Of a stretch of DNA of 64,000 bases, positions 22,512-34,303 are shown piece by piece. The translations under genes were made by a program, and so were the position numbers. The notes under the pieces were generated by a model. The model was given only the letters and a program-made list of their open reading frames with translations, ran no database searches and was not told where the DNA came from. Location: NCBI GenBank assembly GCA_900660155.1, contig CABFPE010000009.1, forward strand, positions 724,806 to 788,805, in the 5' to 3' direction. The stretch's first letter is position 1, and each line of letters opens with the position of its first letter. This DNA is from Hofstenia miamia (lineage: Eukaryota > Xenacoelomorpha > Acoela > Hofsteniidae).

Positions 22512-23040
22512 TACGCATCAACTAACGAAATCATTTGAAATGGGGTTTTTAATGAAACTTGCATCTTTGTCGTCTAACGACGAACACATCAAGCGACCAT
22601 TGAATCCTTTATGATTTCGTCAAGAGAACGGCGACAAGAAATCTCCCAGAGGAATGCATCATTAAATCATGCAAGTTGAGCAAGTTACTTGGGGCAGAGT
22701 GGAAACGATTCCCGAAGAATGAAATTGCAACATATTATAAAAAGGCCAGAATTTTAAAGGCAAAGCATAGAATAGCCAATCCCTCATATCAATTTTGACC
22801 CATAAGGAAGCGTAATCGAAAAAAGCCCCTAGTAATTTTATTACTTTAGAAGATATTCGCTTAGAGCAGAGACAGACACACACTTGTGTGTTCCTAACGA
22901 AGAAGACACCCTATTTATCTTCGGCGAACATTTTTCTTCCGAAATACAGTGGGAAATTCAGCAGACCGTGGATGACACGATATTTATGCCTGATCTATGC
23001 TCTTGATATCAGTTTCCAGAGATCTTTTCAATTTATTGAT
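22512..23040 (+). pseudogene. SOX-like HMG-box gene copy B2, frameshifted
   Basis: In pieces: leader HQLTKSFEMV, LASLSSNDEHIKRPLN, then ISSRERRQEISQRNASLNHA, LSKLLGAEWKRFPKNEIATY and the tail (PYLSSANIFLPKYSG). A short loss after RPLN, another after LNHA, an in-frame stop after SYQF and further shifts in the tail break it. The Trp of the WSR motif is Ser (TCG). The first two breaks are shared with copy C2. Confidence 0.75.
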
Positions 23041-23685
23041 ACCTTATTAAATCTTGCTCTATACCTAATTCCGCTGTTTTTAGAGCTACTCATTTAAATC
23101 AAAACAGCATATTAAATCATATATTTATATACTTTTTCAAATTCTGGCATTAAATTTTGATTTCATTAATAATTTTTATTTTAATTTATATTTCATTTTC
23201 GAAATTAGAAAACTTAGTGGTAGCATTTCATCTTTTGAAAAGAGTTGCCATTAATAAAAAATATCTTGAACTGTATAAGTTTACATCGATAAATTATGAT
23301 TAAAACAATTTTGGCGTTGGTATGCAAATGGCATTCAATCGAATCAAATTAAATGGTTATTGCTGGTTGAAATAAAAATATAATCGATCAAAACTTATCA
23401 TTATTATATGATATCTTATGTTGTTCAAATGAAGTGTTATACCAAGGGATGATGCCAGGCATCTACTTTTAGCAGGAGATGCTGTTAATTGTAACAGCAT
23501 AATGATGCTGTCAACAGTTAATGAAATTGGTTTCAACCAACAAAGAACTTTTCTGCTATATTTTGCATTTTCGAGGAATATAAGTAGGGCCTTGCGAGTA
23601 CACTAAATTTCGAATGGGTCAAGTCAACTTGAGTTTTGTTGATTTGATATTGAATAGTGCAGTTTATGTTTGCTTCACTGAAAAT

Positions 23686-24323
23686 AATAATATATTTTTC
23701 TATTTGAAAAACTTTTCTGGAAATTTTTTCAGTCATTCAGATAGAGCCATGTGGTCTATCGATGATCATTGCTAACATCAAGATTTTAGAATTTTTGATA
23801 TTGCGTTGGTAGTCCCTTCAAGCTGATTGGATTGGTTTGATTATTTTAAACAAACAGTTTCATTTCCTCGAAGAAGATATTTTAAAACTTCATTAGCAAT
23901 GGTCGGAATTCCAAGTTGGCTGTCAAGCTTCACACTTTATTTAAGTGATATTTGATAGGTATTCCTTTCCTTAATTCAATAACATCAACATTGATTGCTT
24001 AATCTATATCTATATACAATAATTACCAATTACACATTCTTAGTCAATTACAAATGTAACTGATAGAATTTAATTTTTCATTCTTGGAAAGCAGTTGGAT
24101 ATTTAATAATGACTTTAAAATTATGATATTGATAGCTTATGTGCGTAAACAAGACTCCACATTCGAAATCCGACTCGACTCTAATTTTAAGAAACTGATC
24201 GGAATTATTGAATGCTTCAATTGAATATGCTATATTAGAAAACTTTAGTTGAAAATAATGGATAACATATTGATGTTCTCACTAAATGAAGTTGTTCTGG
24301 TGATGTTAGTATTGTATCCAAAT
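23686..24323. repeat. Duplicated anonymous block X (second copy)
   Basis: Matches 17324-17962. No gene seen. The preceding 23041-23685 is AT-rich with nothing recognised. Confidence 0.75.
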
Positions 24324-24745
24324 GGGATTTGTTGACCATCTTTCAAATTGGTGAAGAAGTTAATTCTATTTTTATGTCAGTTTTAATTTTTCTTAATTTT
24401 ATCTTGGATTTTAATATAGCAAAAGTTGTGAGCATATAAGTTAACCTTCTGTCAATCCACAAATATATCTTCGATTCCGAATTGAACTTGATAGTCAATG
24501 TTTTTTAGTTTCTGAGTAGGAATCTTGTTGTATTAGGTCACTTAGGAACAAATGAAATTCAAGTTTGTACATTCACTGAATTTTTTGTCCAAATTAGGAA
24601 TTTGTTCTAATTAGTGCATGGGTCGAAAGCAGCAACTTGTTCACGAAGAAATCTTAAACTATATTGTACACATTTGAATGATAAGTAAACAACATTTCTA
24701 AAAATTCAAATCTGAAATATTTTTCGAATCCAAATGAATCACACC
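23995..24745. repeat. 751-bp block duplicated at a single-N join (first copy)
   Basis: Matches 24747-25497, which has the same length, with an N at 24746. Unlike the 1,000-bp case, the two copies differ over a 162-bp stretch near their 3' parts, so they may be two haplotypes or two paralogous units joined by the assembler. Confidence 0.75.
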
Positions 24746-24746
24746 N

Positions 24747-25497
24747 TTGCTTAATCTATATCTATATACAATAATTACCAATTACACATTCTTAGTCAAT
24801 TACAAATGTAACTGATAGAATTTAATTTTTCATTCTTGGAAAGCAGTTGGATATTTAATAATGACTTTAAAATTATGATATTGATAGCTTATGTGCGTAA
24901 ACAAGACTCCACATTCGAAATCCGACTCGACTCTAATTTTAAGAAACTGATCGGAATTATTGAATGCTTCAATTGAATATGCTATATTAGAAAACTTTAG
25001 TTGAAAATAATGGATAACATATTGATGTTCTCACTAAATGAAGTTGTTCTGGTGATGTTAGTATTGTATCCAAATGGGATTTGTTGACCATCTTTCAAAT
25101 TGGTGAAGAAGTTAATTCTATTTTTATGTCAGTTTTAATTTTTCTTAATTTTATCTTGGATTTTAATATAGCAAAAGTTGTGAGCATATAAGTTAACCTT
25201 CTGTCAATCCACAAATATATCTTCGATTCCCAATTGAACTTTTATATTGGATTCCGAATCGAATTTGAGAGTCTATGTTCTTCGTTTCTGAGTCCGAATC
25301 TTACTGTTTTAGGTCACTTAGGAATGAATAAAATTCAAATTTCTACATTCACTGGATTTTTGCCCAAATTAGGGTAGAAAGCAGCAACTTGTTCACGAAG
25401 AAATCTTAAACTATATTGTACACATTTGAATGATAAGTAAACAACATTTCTAAAAATTCAAATCTGAAATATTTTTCGAATCCAAATGAATCACACC
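24747..25497. repeat. 751-bp block duplicated at a single-N join (second copy)
   Basis: See 23995-24745. No coding content. Confidence 0.75.
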
Positions 25498-25668
25498 TGA
25501 TCAAAGTCAATTAACCAAGCGCATACAGAAAACATGATGATGCCAGCAGATTGAATAATTAAAACAACCCTCTTAGTAAACAAAAAATTAAATTTTCTGA
25601 AAATGATGCTGCTATAGTTGTTCAAAGTGAAAATCAATTCAAATTATGCCTGACTAGGGGTTTTGATA

Positions 25669-27068
25669 GTGATCAAAAGTATTGCAACACTATGTGTAAC
25701 ATTCATCTATTTGGTCTTTAGAGATGTATTTTCATTAGATTCAGTCAAAGACCTACAGAAAGTTTACTTTCAACCTTACATTGCACATAAATATCTAATA
25801 CATACTTGATTGCAGTCGCTAGCTTATCATTTATAAGCACTTTGCAAGGCATGGACATCAGTAAAATTCAGCTCCCGAAGAAAGCTCAGCATCCACATCC
25901 ACAGTCAGCGGGATTATTAAACATTCAAAATTTGAATTCAATGTCGCAGTTATGCAAAAATGTCGGCGTCCATAAAAAAACAGTTTGTGCGAAATTGACT
26001 ATCACAAGATTTCAAAATCAAATGTAAAGTAAACTGCTATCCACCCTTGTCAAGCCTGTGCACAAGGAAACTCCGTCAATGCAGCCAATTCCATCGAATT
26101 CTTAGCAAATGTGAAATTGCTGACAGAATTTCTGCCAAGAAACCAAAGCAAACTGAAAAACAATAGTTTTATCGGCTTTGTTAGTACCAGAATAAAAAAC
26201 AATACAACTTTGGAATCAGAGCGAATTGTTTTCAGTGATGAAGCAAAAATACAATTACCTATTTTCCCAAATGGTGTTTGAGAGATTTCCACAATGCAAA
26301 ACACGTTGGTTCCAGCCAACCTTTACCAGTGGGACTCTTTGGAAGAGGCTCTAGTTTGGTTAATGCATTCATTAAGTTATCTTGAAAAAGAATGATTATT
26401 AAATTGGATTGGGGGTCTTCTATATAATATTATATAAAAAAACCTTTAGTGGACTCAACTTTTAATGAACAAGCTAGAATTTTGTTAGAGAAATTTCTTA
26501 GTGAAATGAAATTGTGTTACTGGCAGTGGGGCCTGCACAGTCACCGAATTTAATCATAATTGACCATATTTGCTCTCTTCTGAAGCAAGTTGTCAATGAT
26601 CACCAATCTTTCACAAATTTGGGCCTTTTCCAAAAACAAAACTTTACAAAATCCGTTTTGAAATAATTGTCAAAGTGTACTATTGTTTCCCATGACAACT
26701 GGATCCTGTCATTTGGTCTAAGAGCTACTCAACAAAATATTGAATACCTTCATTTTAGTTATTTTTGTGTACATTATGAACTTAGTTAAGACTGTTTCCA
26801 GAGTAGCTTTTTAACTACTATTATAACCCCATAACTTCAAGTGTTGCAATACTTTTACGCAACATCGATTTCTCAATTACTGTCAATTAACATTAAACAT
26901 ATTACATTACCAGTTAATAATGACTTGAAAAGCATGTTTTAAAGTCCTATGACTCTAGTAAATGTCCTTGTAATGATTAAAAAAAAGTACAATTCAAATA
27001 GAGCCCAATTCAAATTGAGCTTAATTATACTTTATCATTTTGTTGCAATACTTTTGAGCAGAACTGCA
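25669..27068 (+). mobile_element. Tc1/mariner element, degraded, copy 1
   Basis: Flanked by TA. The right end GTTGCAATACTTTTGAGCAG and the left end CAAAAGTATTGCAAC are inverted repeats; the left end has lost a few bases. Plus-strand fragments: an N-terminal part with SQLCKNVGVHKKTV (25806-26027), SERIVFSDEAKIQLP (about 26217-26260) and PAQSPNLIIIDHICSLLKQV (about 26530-26590). These match the Tc1 FSDE and PxQSPDLNPIEN motifs of a DDE transposase. Frames are broken. An extra right-end-like motif at about 26843 hints at a nested or rearranged end. Confidence 0.8.
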
Positions 27069-27714
27069 TATTTGATGAAAATTAAATTGTAATCTACATT
27101 TACAGCTACATAGAATGAATTTCATATAAATTTTTAGCTTTGAGCTCTTTATTTACATTTTTCTACCTGAAAGTATCATTTTCACTATTTAAGTATTTTT
27201 TAAATTCTGTATCTAATTCTTAGATTCACAATTTGTACTACATTTCACGTGGAATGTTTAAATATCCATGCACAGGATTATATGTGAATTGCTCTAAATA
27301 GTTATTTCTGATTCAGATATTAGTGGGCTAATTCCAAATAGAAAAGGTGTACTTGGTCTTATCAGATTCATTAAGTTTATTTAATTTTCCTGAATAATTT
27401 TTTGAATGTACACCTCTTGTAATTTCAAAGAACAATCATGTTTTCTTGAAAGATCATATGTATTTTAATAGGCTATAATATTAATTTTTATTACAAATTT
27501 GGAGGAGTAAATTTTAGTGACACTGTTCTGAGATTGGCTAGAACTTACTTCACAGATAATGTTGAAATGTTGTACATCTGAGATGGGCGAAAGGGAAAGA
27601 AGGCTTTCCATGGATGCTATCTAGCTCAAACTATTTTGGTTTTATAATTTTTTAAGGAATTATATTTTATTTTAGTTGTTACAGCAGGGAAGGATTGAAG
27701 CATTCTGATGCAGA
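27069..27714. other. Anonymous AT-rich DNA
   Basis: Between the Tc1 element and unit C. No repeats of the array or genes seen. Confidence 0.35.
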
Positions 27715-28172
27715 TCGCAGGATTAAGGAATAGTTAAAGCATTGTAAAGAACGCTTGCCTTTAAACAAGAGGTAATTTTTTCTTTTCATACTTCAATACA
27801 TTTCTTATTTTAGCGGTTTAATCGCTCTGGTTAGTAGTAGTTGTTCATGTGCATTTTTTTTCTTTGTAGTTTTAAATCGTGAATGTGATATTAAAAAATT
27901 AAGTTTTAGTCGTTTTTTGATAAATTAGCCTCGCACATTGTCAGTAGCTCCGTTTTAATACATTTAATTGAAATTGTTAGTATTTTTAACTAATATATTT
28001 CAACTGTTTTATTTTAGGGAACGTGAGAGCTAATTCTTTCTTCAATTGAATACTTATGTTGGTAAATGTATATGGTGTGTCTAATAAAGATCCGGACTTG
28101 CAAACAGAAAAAAAAATATAATAATTAGCTATTGGTTGCACAATAACCAATGGCAGAATAGAAAACTATTGG

Positions 28173-28660
28173 CGATGGCAGGGAAGAGGAATAGGCCGCG
28201 GACTAGGACAATGCAAAACATGAGTTTCTCCTAGTTCATCATCTTCAAGTGAGGAAGATAACACATGAGCAAACTGCTCAGTCGCATTCATGAAGTCCAC
28301 TGGAATGGACTGGATGCAATGTGTAACATGTGCTTATTGGTTCTGTAGCAAATGCAAAGATGGAAGCGTTGATCACTTTTTTCAGTGTGCCTAGTGCGCA
28401 TAGACTCCTTTTAACATTAGTTGGCAACGCTTCTGTTAGATTTTAAATATGAAACTCGTTGGTGTCCGAATTACCCCATTTTTCTTTTTTTCGGTACCCC
28501 CGTAGAAATTATACAAGTCTTCAGGTTACCAGGTCATTAGATATTGTAAATAACGCCCGATTTTCGGTTCATGTAGGATTATAGAATTATAGTATCAAAA
28601 CAAATAACAAAAAAATTAAAAAACCCTCAAAAATGTGTCCGAATTACCCATATTTTACAG
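28173..28660 (+). mobile_element. pogo-like transposon 3' end with fuller zinc-finger tail (unit C)
   Basis: This copy keeps the segment missing from A and B: MKSTGMDWMQCVTCAYWFCS, KCKDGSVDHFFQC. That gives Cys pairs around a Trp in PHD-like or treble-clef order, a tail often found on pogo/Tigger-type transposases. One Cys codon is TGA and a late codon is TAG, so it is dead. It ends GTGTCCGAATTACCC...TTTTACAG next to TA. Confidence 0.5.
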
Positions 28661-28734
28661 TATTAAAAATAGTTAATTAATACATTTGTTTGACTGATAG
28701 TCAGCGATTTTTTTATGCCAGCTCATTCATTATT

Positions 28735-28919
28735 TAATCAATGACTGTCGATTATCAACGGCGCTCTTGATTGCCGTCGGACTGCGGGAAGTAGAAGACC
28801 GCCATCGCGGGAAGCGCACGATAAAATGTTGCGAACGCAATTGATTATCAACGCTGGTCTTGATTAAGGCGCAATTAATGAAATTAATCAGCAGCTGATT
28901 TGAAAATGTATATAAGGCT
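28735..28919 (+). promoter_or_regulatory. Conserved upstream region of the HMG-less ORF (unit C)
   Basis: Clearest pair of 23-bp direct repeats, 28750-28772 and 28843-28865 (GATTATCAACG...TCTTGATT), 93 bp apart. A TATATAAGG sits just before the ATG at 28920. Regulatory function is inferred only from conservation between units. Confidence 0.35.
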
Positions 28920-29183
28920 ATGAATCAACTAATGAAATCATTTGAAATGGTGCGCAAGCAGAAGAAAGCTCCTAGTAATTTTATTACTATAGAAAACCTT
29001 GGCTTAGAGCAGCGACAGACACATACCTTTGCGTCTATATCACCAAATAAGAAGATGCCCTACTTGTCTTCGGTTAGCATTTTTTTGCCTAAGCCCAGTG
29101 GGAAAATTCAACCCGTGGATGACACCATATTTATTCCTAACTTATGCTCGTGCGATGACCTTCCCGAGCTCTTTTCTATTTAA
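28920..29183 (+). CDS. HMG-box-less derivative of a SOX-like protein, copy C1
   Basis: 87 codons, intact, one residue different from A1 as I read it (SSVSIFLP for SSASIFLP). Third open copy of this ORF. Its flanks differ from A and B more than the ORF does, but I have not measured this. Confidence 0.55.
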   Translation: MNQLMKSFEMVRKQKKAPSNFITIENLGLEQRQTHTFASISPNKKMPYLSSVSIFLPKPSGKIQPVDDTIFIPNLCSCDDLPELFSI

Positions 29184-29539
29184 TGATGCTTCATCTCATC
29201 TTACCAACACATTTGCCACAGTTAATTCAGCTCTTTTTAGAGCTATTCATTTAAATCAAAGCAGTATATTTGTTTATTAAAAGTTTCTATTTATATACTT
29301 TTCAATTTGTATAAGTATATTTTTATATAGTAGTTTTCACTACATTTTCAAAATTAGAAAACTTAATCTTAGTATTTCATTTTTTGAAAACGAAACAGAT
29401 TTGAAATTAATGCCAAAATAATATCAAAATTGACTATTAAGAAATCAGTTGTAGTGTTCATCTAAGCTTGAAAATTTTTATCACCAACTTTGCTGAATGT
29501 TTGTGAGATGCGTGCAGTTTTCCTCAGGTGTTGAAGGCT

Positions 29540-30063
29540 ATGCATCGACTAACGAAATCATTTGAAATGGTGTTCTTAATGAAACTTGCATCTTTGTCGT
29601 CTAACGACGAACACATCAAGCGACCATTGAATGCTTTATGATTTCGTCAAGAGAAAGTCGCCAAGAAATCTCCCAGAGGAATGCATCATTAAATCATGCG
29701 AGTTGAGCAAGTTACTTGCGGCAGAGTGGAAACGCTTCCCGAAGAATGAAATTGCAACATATTATGAAAAGGCCAGAATTTTAAAGGCAAAGCATAGAAT
29801 AGCCAATCCATTGTATCAATTTAGACCCATAAGGAAGCGTAATCGAAAAAAGCTCCTAGTAATTTTATTACTTTAGAAGATCTTCGCTTAAAGCAGAGAC
29901 AGACACACGCTTGTGGTTCCTAACGAAGAAGGCCCCCTATTTATCTTCGGCGAACATTTTTCTTCCGAAATACAGTGGGAAATTTCAGCAGCCAGTGGAT
30001 GACACGGTATTTATGCCTGATCTATGCTCTTGCGATCAGCTTCCAGAGATCTTTTTAATTTAG
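29540..30063 (+). pseudogene. SOX-like HMG-box gene copy C2, frameshifted
   Basis: Keeps an ATG: MHRLTKSFEMVFLMKLAS, LSSNDEHIKRPLNA, then a 1-nt loss; ISSRESRQEISQRNASLNHA, another loss; LLAAEWKRFPKNEIATYYEK, ANPLYQFRPIRKRNRKK, a third shift; the tail ends PEIFLI before TAG. It shows that the ancestral protein was about 190 residues: a 30-residue leader, a SOX-type box and a 75-residue tail. The box Trp is Ser, as in B2. Confidence 0.75.
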
Positions 30064-30357
30064 TGATGCCTTAACAAATCTTGCCCTATACATAATTCCG
30101 CTGTTTTTAGAGGTACTCATTTAAATCAAAACAGCATATTAAATCATATATTTATATACTTTTTCAAATTCTGGCATTAAATTTTTCTTTCATTAATAAT
30201 TTTTATTTTAATTTTTATTTCATTTTCAAAATTAGAAAACTTAATGGCAGTATTTCATCTTTTGAGAATGAAAGTTGATATTAATGACAAAAAATATCTT
30301 AAACTGTTAACTTTTTAGTAGTGTGTGTATATAAGTACACCTTCTGCCAATTCACAA

Positions 30358-31545
30358 ATTTATATTGGATTCCGAATCGAATTTGAGAGTCTATGTTCTT
30401 CGTTTCTGAGTCCGAATCTTACTGTTTTAGGTCACTTAGGAATGAATAAAATTCAAATTTCTACATTCACTGGATTTTTGCCCAAATTAGGGTAGAAAGC
30501 AGCAACTTGTTCACGAAGAAATCTGAAACTATACTGTACACATTTGAATGCTACGTAAACAATATTCCTAAAAATTCAAATCTAAAATATTTTTCGAATC
30601 CAAATGAATCACACCTGATCAAAGTCAATTAACCAAGCGCATACAGAAAACATGATGGTGCCAGCATCGTAAATAATTAAATAAGAAATTAAATTTTCTG
30701 AAAATGATGCTGCTATAGTTGTTCAAAGTGAAAATCAATTCAAATTATGCCTGACTAGGGGTTTTGATAGTGATCAAAAGTATTGCAACACTATGTGTAA
30801 CATTCATCTATTTGGTCTTTAGAGATGTATTTTCATTAGATTCAGTCAAAGACCTACAGAAAGTTTACTTTCAACCTTACATTGCACATAAATATCTAAT
30901 ACATACTTGATTGCAGTCGCTAGCTTATCATTTATAAGCACTTTGCAAGGCATGGACATCAGTAAAATTCAGCTCCCGAAGAAAGCTCAGCATCCACATC
31001 CACAGTCAGCGGGATTATTAAACATTCAAAATTTGAATTCAATGTCGCAGTTATGCAAAAATGTCGGCGTCCATAAAAAAACAGTTTGTGCGAAATTGAC
31101 TATCACAAGATTTCAAAATCAAATGTAAAGTAAACTGCTATCCACCCTTGTCAAGCCTGTGCACAAGGAAACTCCGTCAGTGCAGCCAATTCCATCGAAT
31201 TCTTAGCAAATGTGAAATTGCTGACAGAATTTCTGCCAAGAAACCAAAGCAAACTGAAAAACAATAGTTTTATCGGCTTTGTTAGTACCAGAATAAAAAA
31301 CAATACAACTTTGGAATCAGAGCGAATTGTTTTCAGTGATGAAGCAAAAATACAATTACCTATTTTCCCAAATGGTGTTTGAGAGATTTCCACAATGCAA
31401 AACACGTTGGTTCCAGCCAACCTTTACCAGTGGGACTCTTTGGAAGAGGCTCTAGTTTGGTTAGTGCAAGCATTACGTTATCTTGAAAGAGAATGATAAT
31501 TGAATTAGATTTGGGTCTTCTATATAATATATACAAGACATTGAG
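30358..31545 (+). repeat. Duplicate of 25241-26455 with a truncated Tc1 copy
   Basis: Left Tc1 end at 30775, the N-terminal fragment (30907-31128, same as in copy 1) and SERIVFSDEAKIQLP are retained. Similarity stops near 31545, before the second catalytic motif. It was therefore duplicated as part of the surrounding DNA, not by transposition. Confidence 0.75.
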
Positions 31546-32208
31546 TGGACAAAAATCAGTTCCCAATCTTCATCCACCTCCTCGAGTCTATACAAACTCT
31601 TCGGGATCACAGCGTTCATTTCTTCTATCTTCAGGTTTATTATACAAAAAATTATATTTGAATTTCTTCATTTTGTCATCTAAAGTTAAAGATTCTGCAT
31701 TTCTGTCAAGTGATTCAAAATACTATTTGTTCAATTTTGCGTTTACTAAAGGAAACAGTATATGTTAACTGCAGAGAATTGCTTAGTCCCAATGAACTGT
31801 TCACCTATCCTATAGACTCTTCGTCTTTAGGAATTTTTATTTTCACTGCTGTTAGTGATTCATATTCAGTACTTGACACTGAAAAAAATTAAAGGGAGAT
31901 GTTTTTTGTATCGTGATTCACTTTGTAACCAATTTACTGTGATTCCCTTAGTGCATAATTTTTAGTTTTCTTGAATCATTTATTCTGCTTAATTTCTAGA
32001 ATAACGTGTTTTAAGCAAAATTTCCCTTGTGCTGAATTAGACTTTTGATTAATAAATTTACAGGTTTATGCAATTTCTTCGAAAATTGTATCGTTATTTA
32101 ACACTGCTTTGCAATGATTGAAATATTTATCTATTTTTTGCAAAATTGATTATAAAATAATTAACTTTCAGTTTTCAACAGTCATATTTAAATAGTTTCA
32201 ATTTTAGA
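31546..32208. other. Upstream DNA of the DUF4806 gene
   Basis: Open stretches (31560-31890) give a peptide with no recognised motif. It may include an earlier exon of the downstream gene, but I could not show that. Confidence 0.3.
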
Positions 32209-34164
32209 ATGCTATATGCCATTGTTTTGTTTATAAACACATCAGAAGTCAGTGCTGTTCCAATGAATTGGCTGAAGAGTGGGTGTGTATGCGTTTGGCC
32301 CACCACTAAAAAAATCGATGATTATCGAAAAAACTCCAAGGAACCTCAAGAAAATTGGCATGTTTATGATATTCGAGTTTCAGAGAGGAATATTATCATG
32401 CTTAAGCATTTAATATAATCTTTTATAATTAATTTATTCGGCTATCAAAAAGCTTGCATAAAGAAGCACGTGCTGAATACACGAGTGATCTAACATCCAA
32501 CGATGAATGCATACCTTCTAAAAGATCACAAAATCTAAATATTAACACACGTTTTGAGGAGACGTTAAGCGAAGAAAGTGAAGATGACCAACACTTGTTA
32601 AAAAATCCTTCAAGAAAGAAGTGTATGATATTTTTTTGTGTAAATGTTTAATTATCTAGCATGAATTGCGCGTATATTATTTTGATTGACCTCGATGATT
32701 GTATATTATTACTTATCTTTTAAATTTTAGTTCCACCCTAATTGATTTCCAGATGTTTCGCAATTCACAGAGTTCTTCTTGGTTTATTGAATTTACATTA
32801 TTATTATGTGACCGTATTATTAGTGCAATCAAAGAAAATTATATTGCTGAAACATCTGCAAGCTCTTCGCGATCCTGCACTTTAGCTACACCTCACGTGA
32901 AAAATTCCAATTGTGTATTTTTTAAATTATTATTAAAATTTTGTTTAATTACTGATCATGATTTATTGGTGCAAGCAATATATAGCATTGGTTTATTGCG
33001 GGAAGAAATCCAAGGTTGATATCTCATTGCGAAATACTGAGAAATCGTTTCTACCTGATGAAGTTAAAAATTTGGCATCATACCCTGCAAAGGATTTGAG
33101 TGAATTCAATGTTCGGTGTGAAACCATTACAGAAAACGTTCATTTAAAAATTATTTGGTAAGTGACGATTTTCATTCTTTTTATATTTCCCAATGTTTGT
33201 GCTGAATTTGTGCATTATTTTTCAATTTTTAACAGTTGAAATCTTTAGATTGGAAGAGTAAATGGGCTAGGTTGGACAGATGTCGGTGATGTCGTCTATC
33301 GCTCAATGCGATTATTTTTATCTGATAATGTTGCACATTTCTCCTAGTCTGGGAAGAACAAGCGCGATACAAAATACATTGGTTCTAATTACAGTAGTAA
33401 TACAAATTTGTGATGCTAAAGTTGGACTAGAGGATATATGATGCCAATATAAAATTTATCCTTTAACACTATTTGCAAAACTAAATCAGTGCACTGAGCA
33501 CAAATGACATCCACGGCGTAGGCTTTTGAATGAGCACATAGAATAACGTTCTAGTTAAGGTATTAGTTATGTTTAGCATTAAATTATTGAAAGTCAGAGC
33601 TAATTTTATATCTGCAAAATTTTGTTGCATTCAGTGCAAATATCATGTAATAGGAAAAAACAGAAAATTTCTACACTATATAGTAAATTTTGAAAGAAAG
33701 CGAAAGAGATCCATCCATGATTATTTAGTTTCAGGGAGAGAGGCATGCCAATTGTCAAAAAAGCACAAAATGCCACGAAGTAAATAATAGAATTAATAAT
33801 GATAAGATACGGTCAAACTTGGGCATAAGAAAAATTTAAGACACATTATATGAAAATTGCAAACTCTCTAAAGCATTTGAAATGTATTGTTATTTTTCTT
33901 GTACATGACTAATTCATTAATATTTTTAATTATCATATTTCATGTATATCGCACATATGATGAATTTCATGTATCATGTGCAAATATAGTTGTGTTTGTG
34001 TGTATATTTGAAGCTTTGCGTTACACTTTTTATCTCATTTATCACTCCTTTTTTTAGAAGGAACTCGAAATTTCAAGAATGAAAAGCTTGTGGATCTCAA
34101 AATGCCGAAGTTTCTTCAACATTGTGGTGATCGTCTACAACAGGCTTTACATAAAGAAAATTAA
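32209..34164 (+). pseudogene. DUF4806-family gene, decayed, multi-exon
   Basis: Exon 1 (32209-about 32400, after acceptor ATTTTAG): MLYAIVLFINTSEVSAVPMN, WLKSGCVCVWP, EPQENWHVYDIRV, the typical family N-terminus. Exon 2 (about 32454-32620): LHKEARAEYTSDLTSNDE, acidic stretch. Exon 3 (32754-32910): helical, Ser-rich. Exon 4 (about 33020-33159): FLPDEVKNLASYPAKDLSEF...VHLKIIW, start of the DUF4806 domain. Exon 5 (33249-33413): IGRVNGLGWTDVGDVVYRSM, RLFLSDNVAHFS, stop where the domain has Trp, then SGKNKRDTKYIG. Last exon (34058-34164): FKNEKLVDLKMPKFLQHCGD, RLQQALHKEN. The internal stop, a damaged exon 2 acceptor and poor phase at exon 4/5 mark it as broken. The family's function is unknown. 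Confidence 0.75.
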
Positions 34165-34239
34165 TGAACTTGTTATGAAACTTTTTGCATAATTTTTTGA
34201 TTTTTCAATAACCATTCTCTTTAATTAACAGTGTAGAAT

Positions 34240-34247
34240 TGCAATAC

Positions 34248-34298
<51 letters not shown>

Positions 34299-34303
34299 TT
34301 ACT
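34240..34303. repeat. (ATT)n microsatellite at an RLE LINE end
   Basis: About 18 ATT units directly before the 3' end of the minus-strand RLE LINE copy. Confidence 0.85.

Larger units (their letters stand above)
13455..31550. repeat. Local segmental-duplication array
   Basis: At least three related units: A 13480-17962, B 20905-24323 and C 27715-31545. Long blocks recur almost unchanged: 13480-14890 with 20905-22306; 17324-17962 with 23686-24323; about 25241-26455 with 30358-31545; 14890-15769 with about 27720-28575. All repeat in direct orientation. Recent duplication mixed with assembly error is the likely cause. Confidence 0.75.

Noticed and set aside
13455-31550. Repeat array as a CRISPR or satellite
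   Set aside because: Units are kilobases long, heterogeneous and contain transposon and gene pieces; metazoan context.
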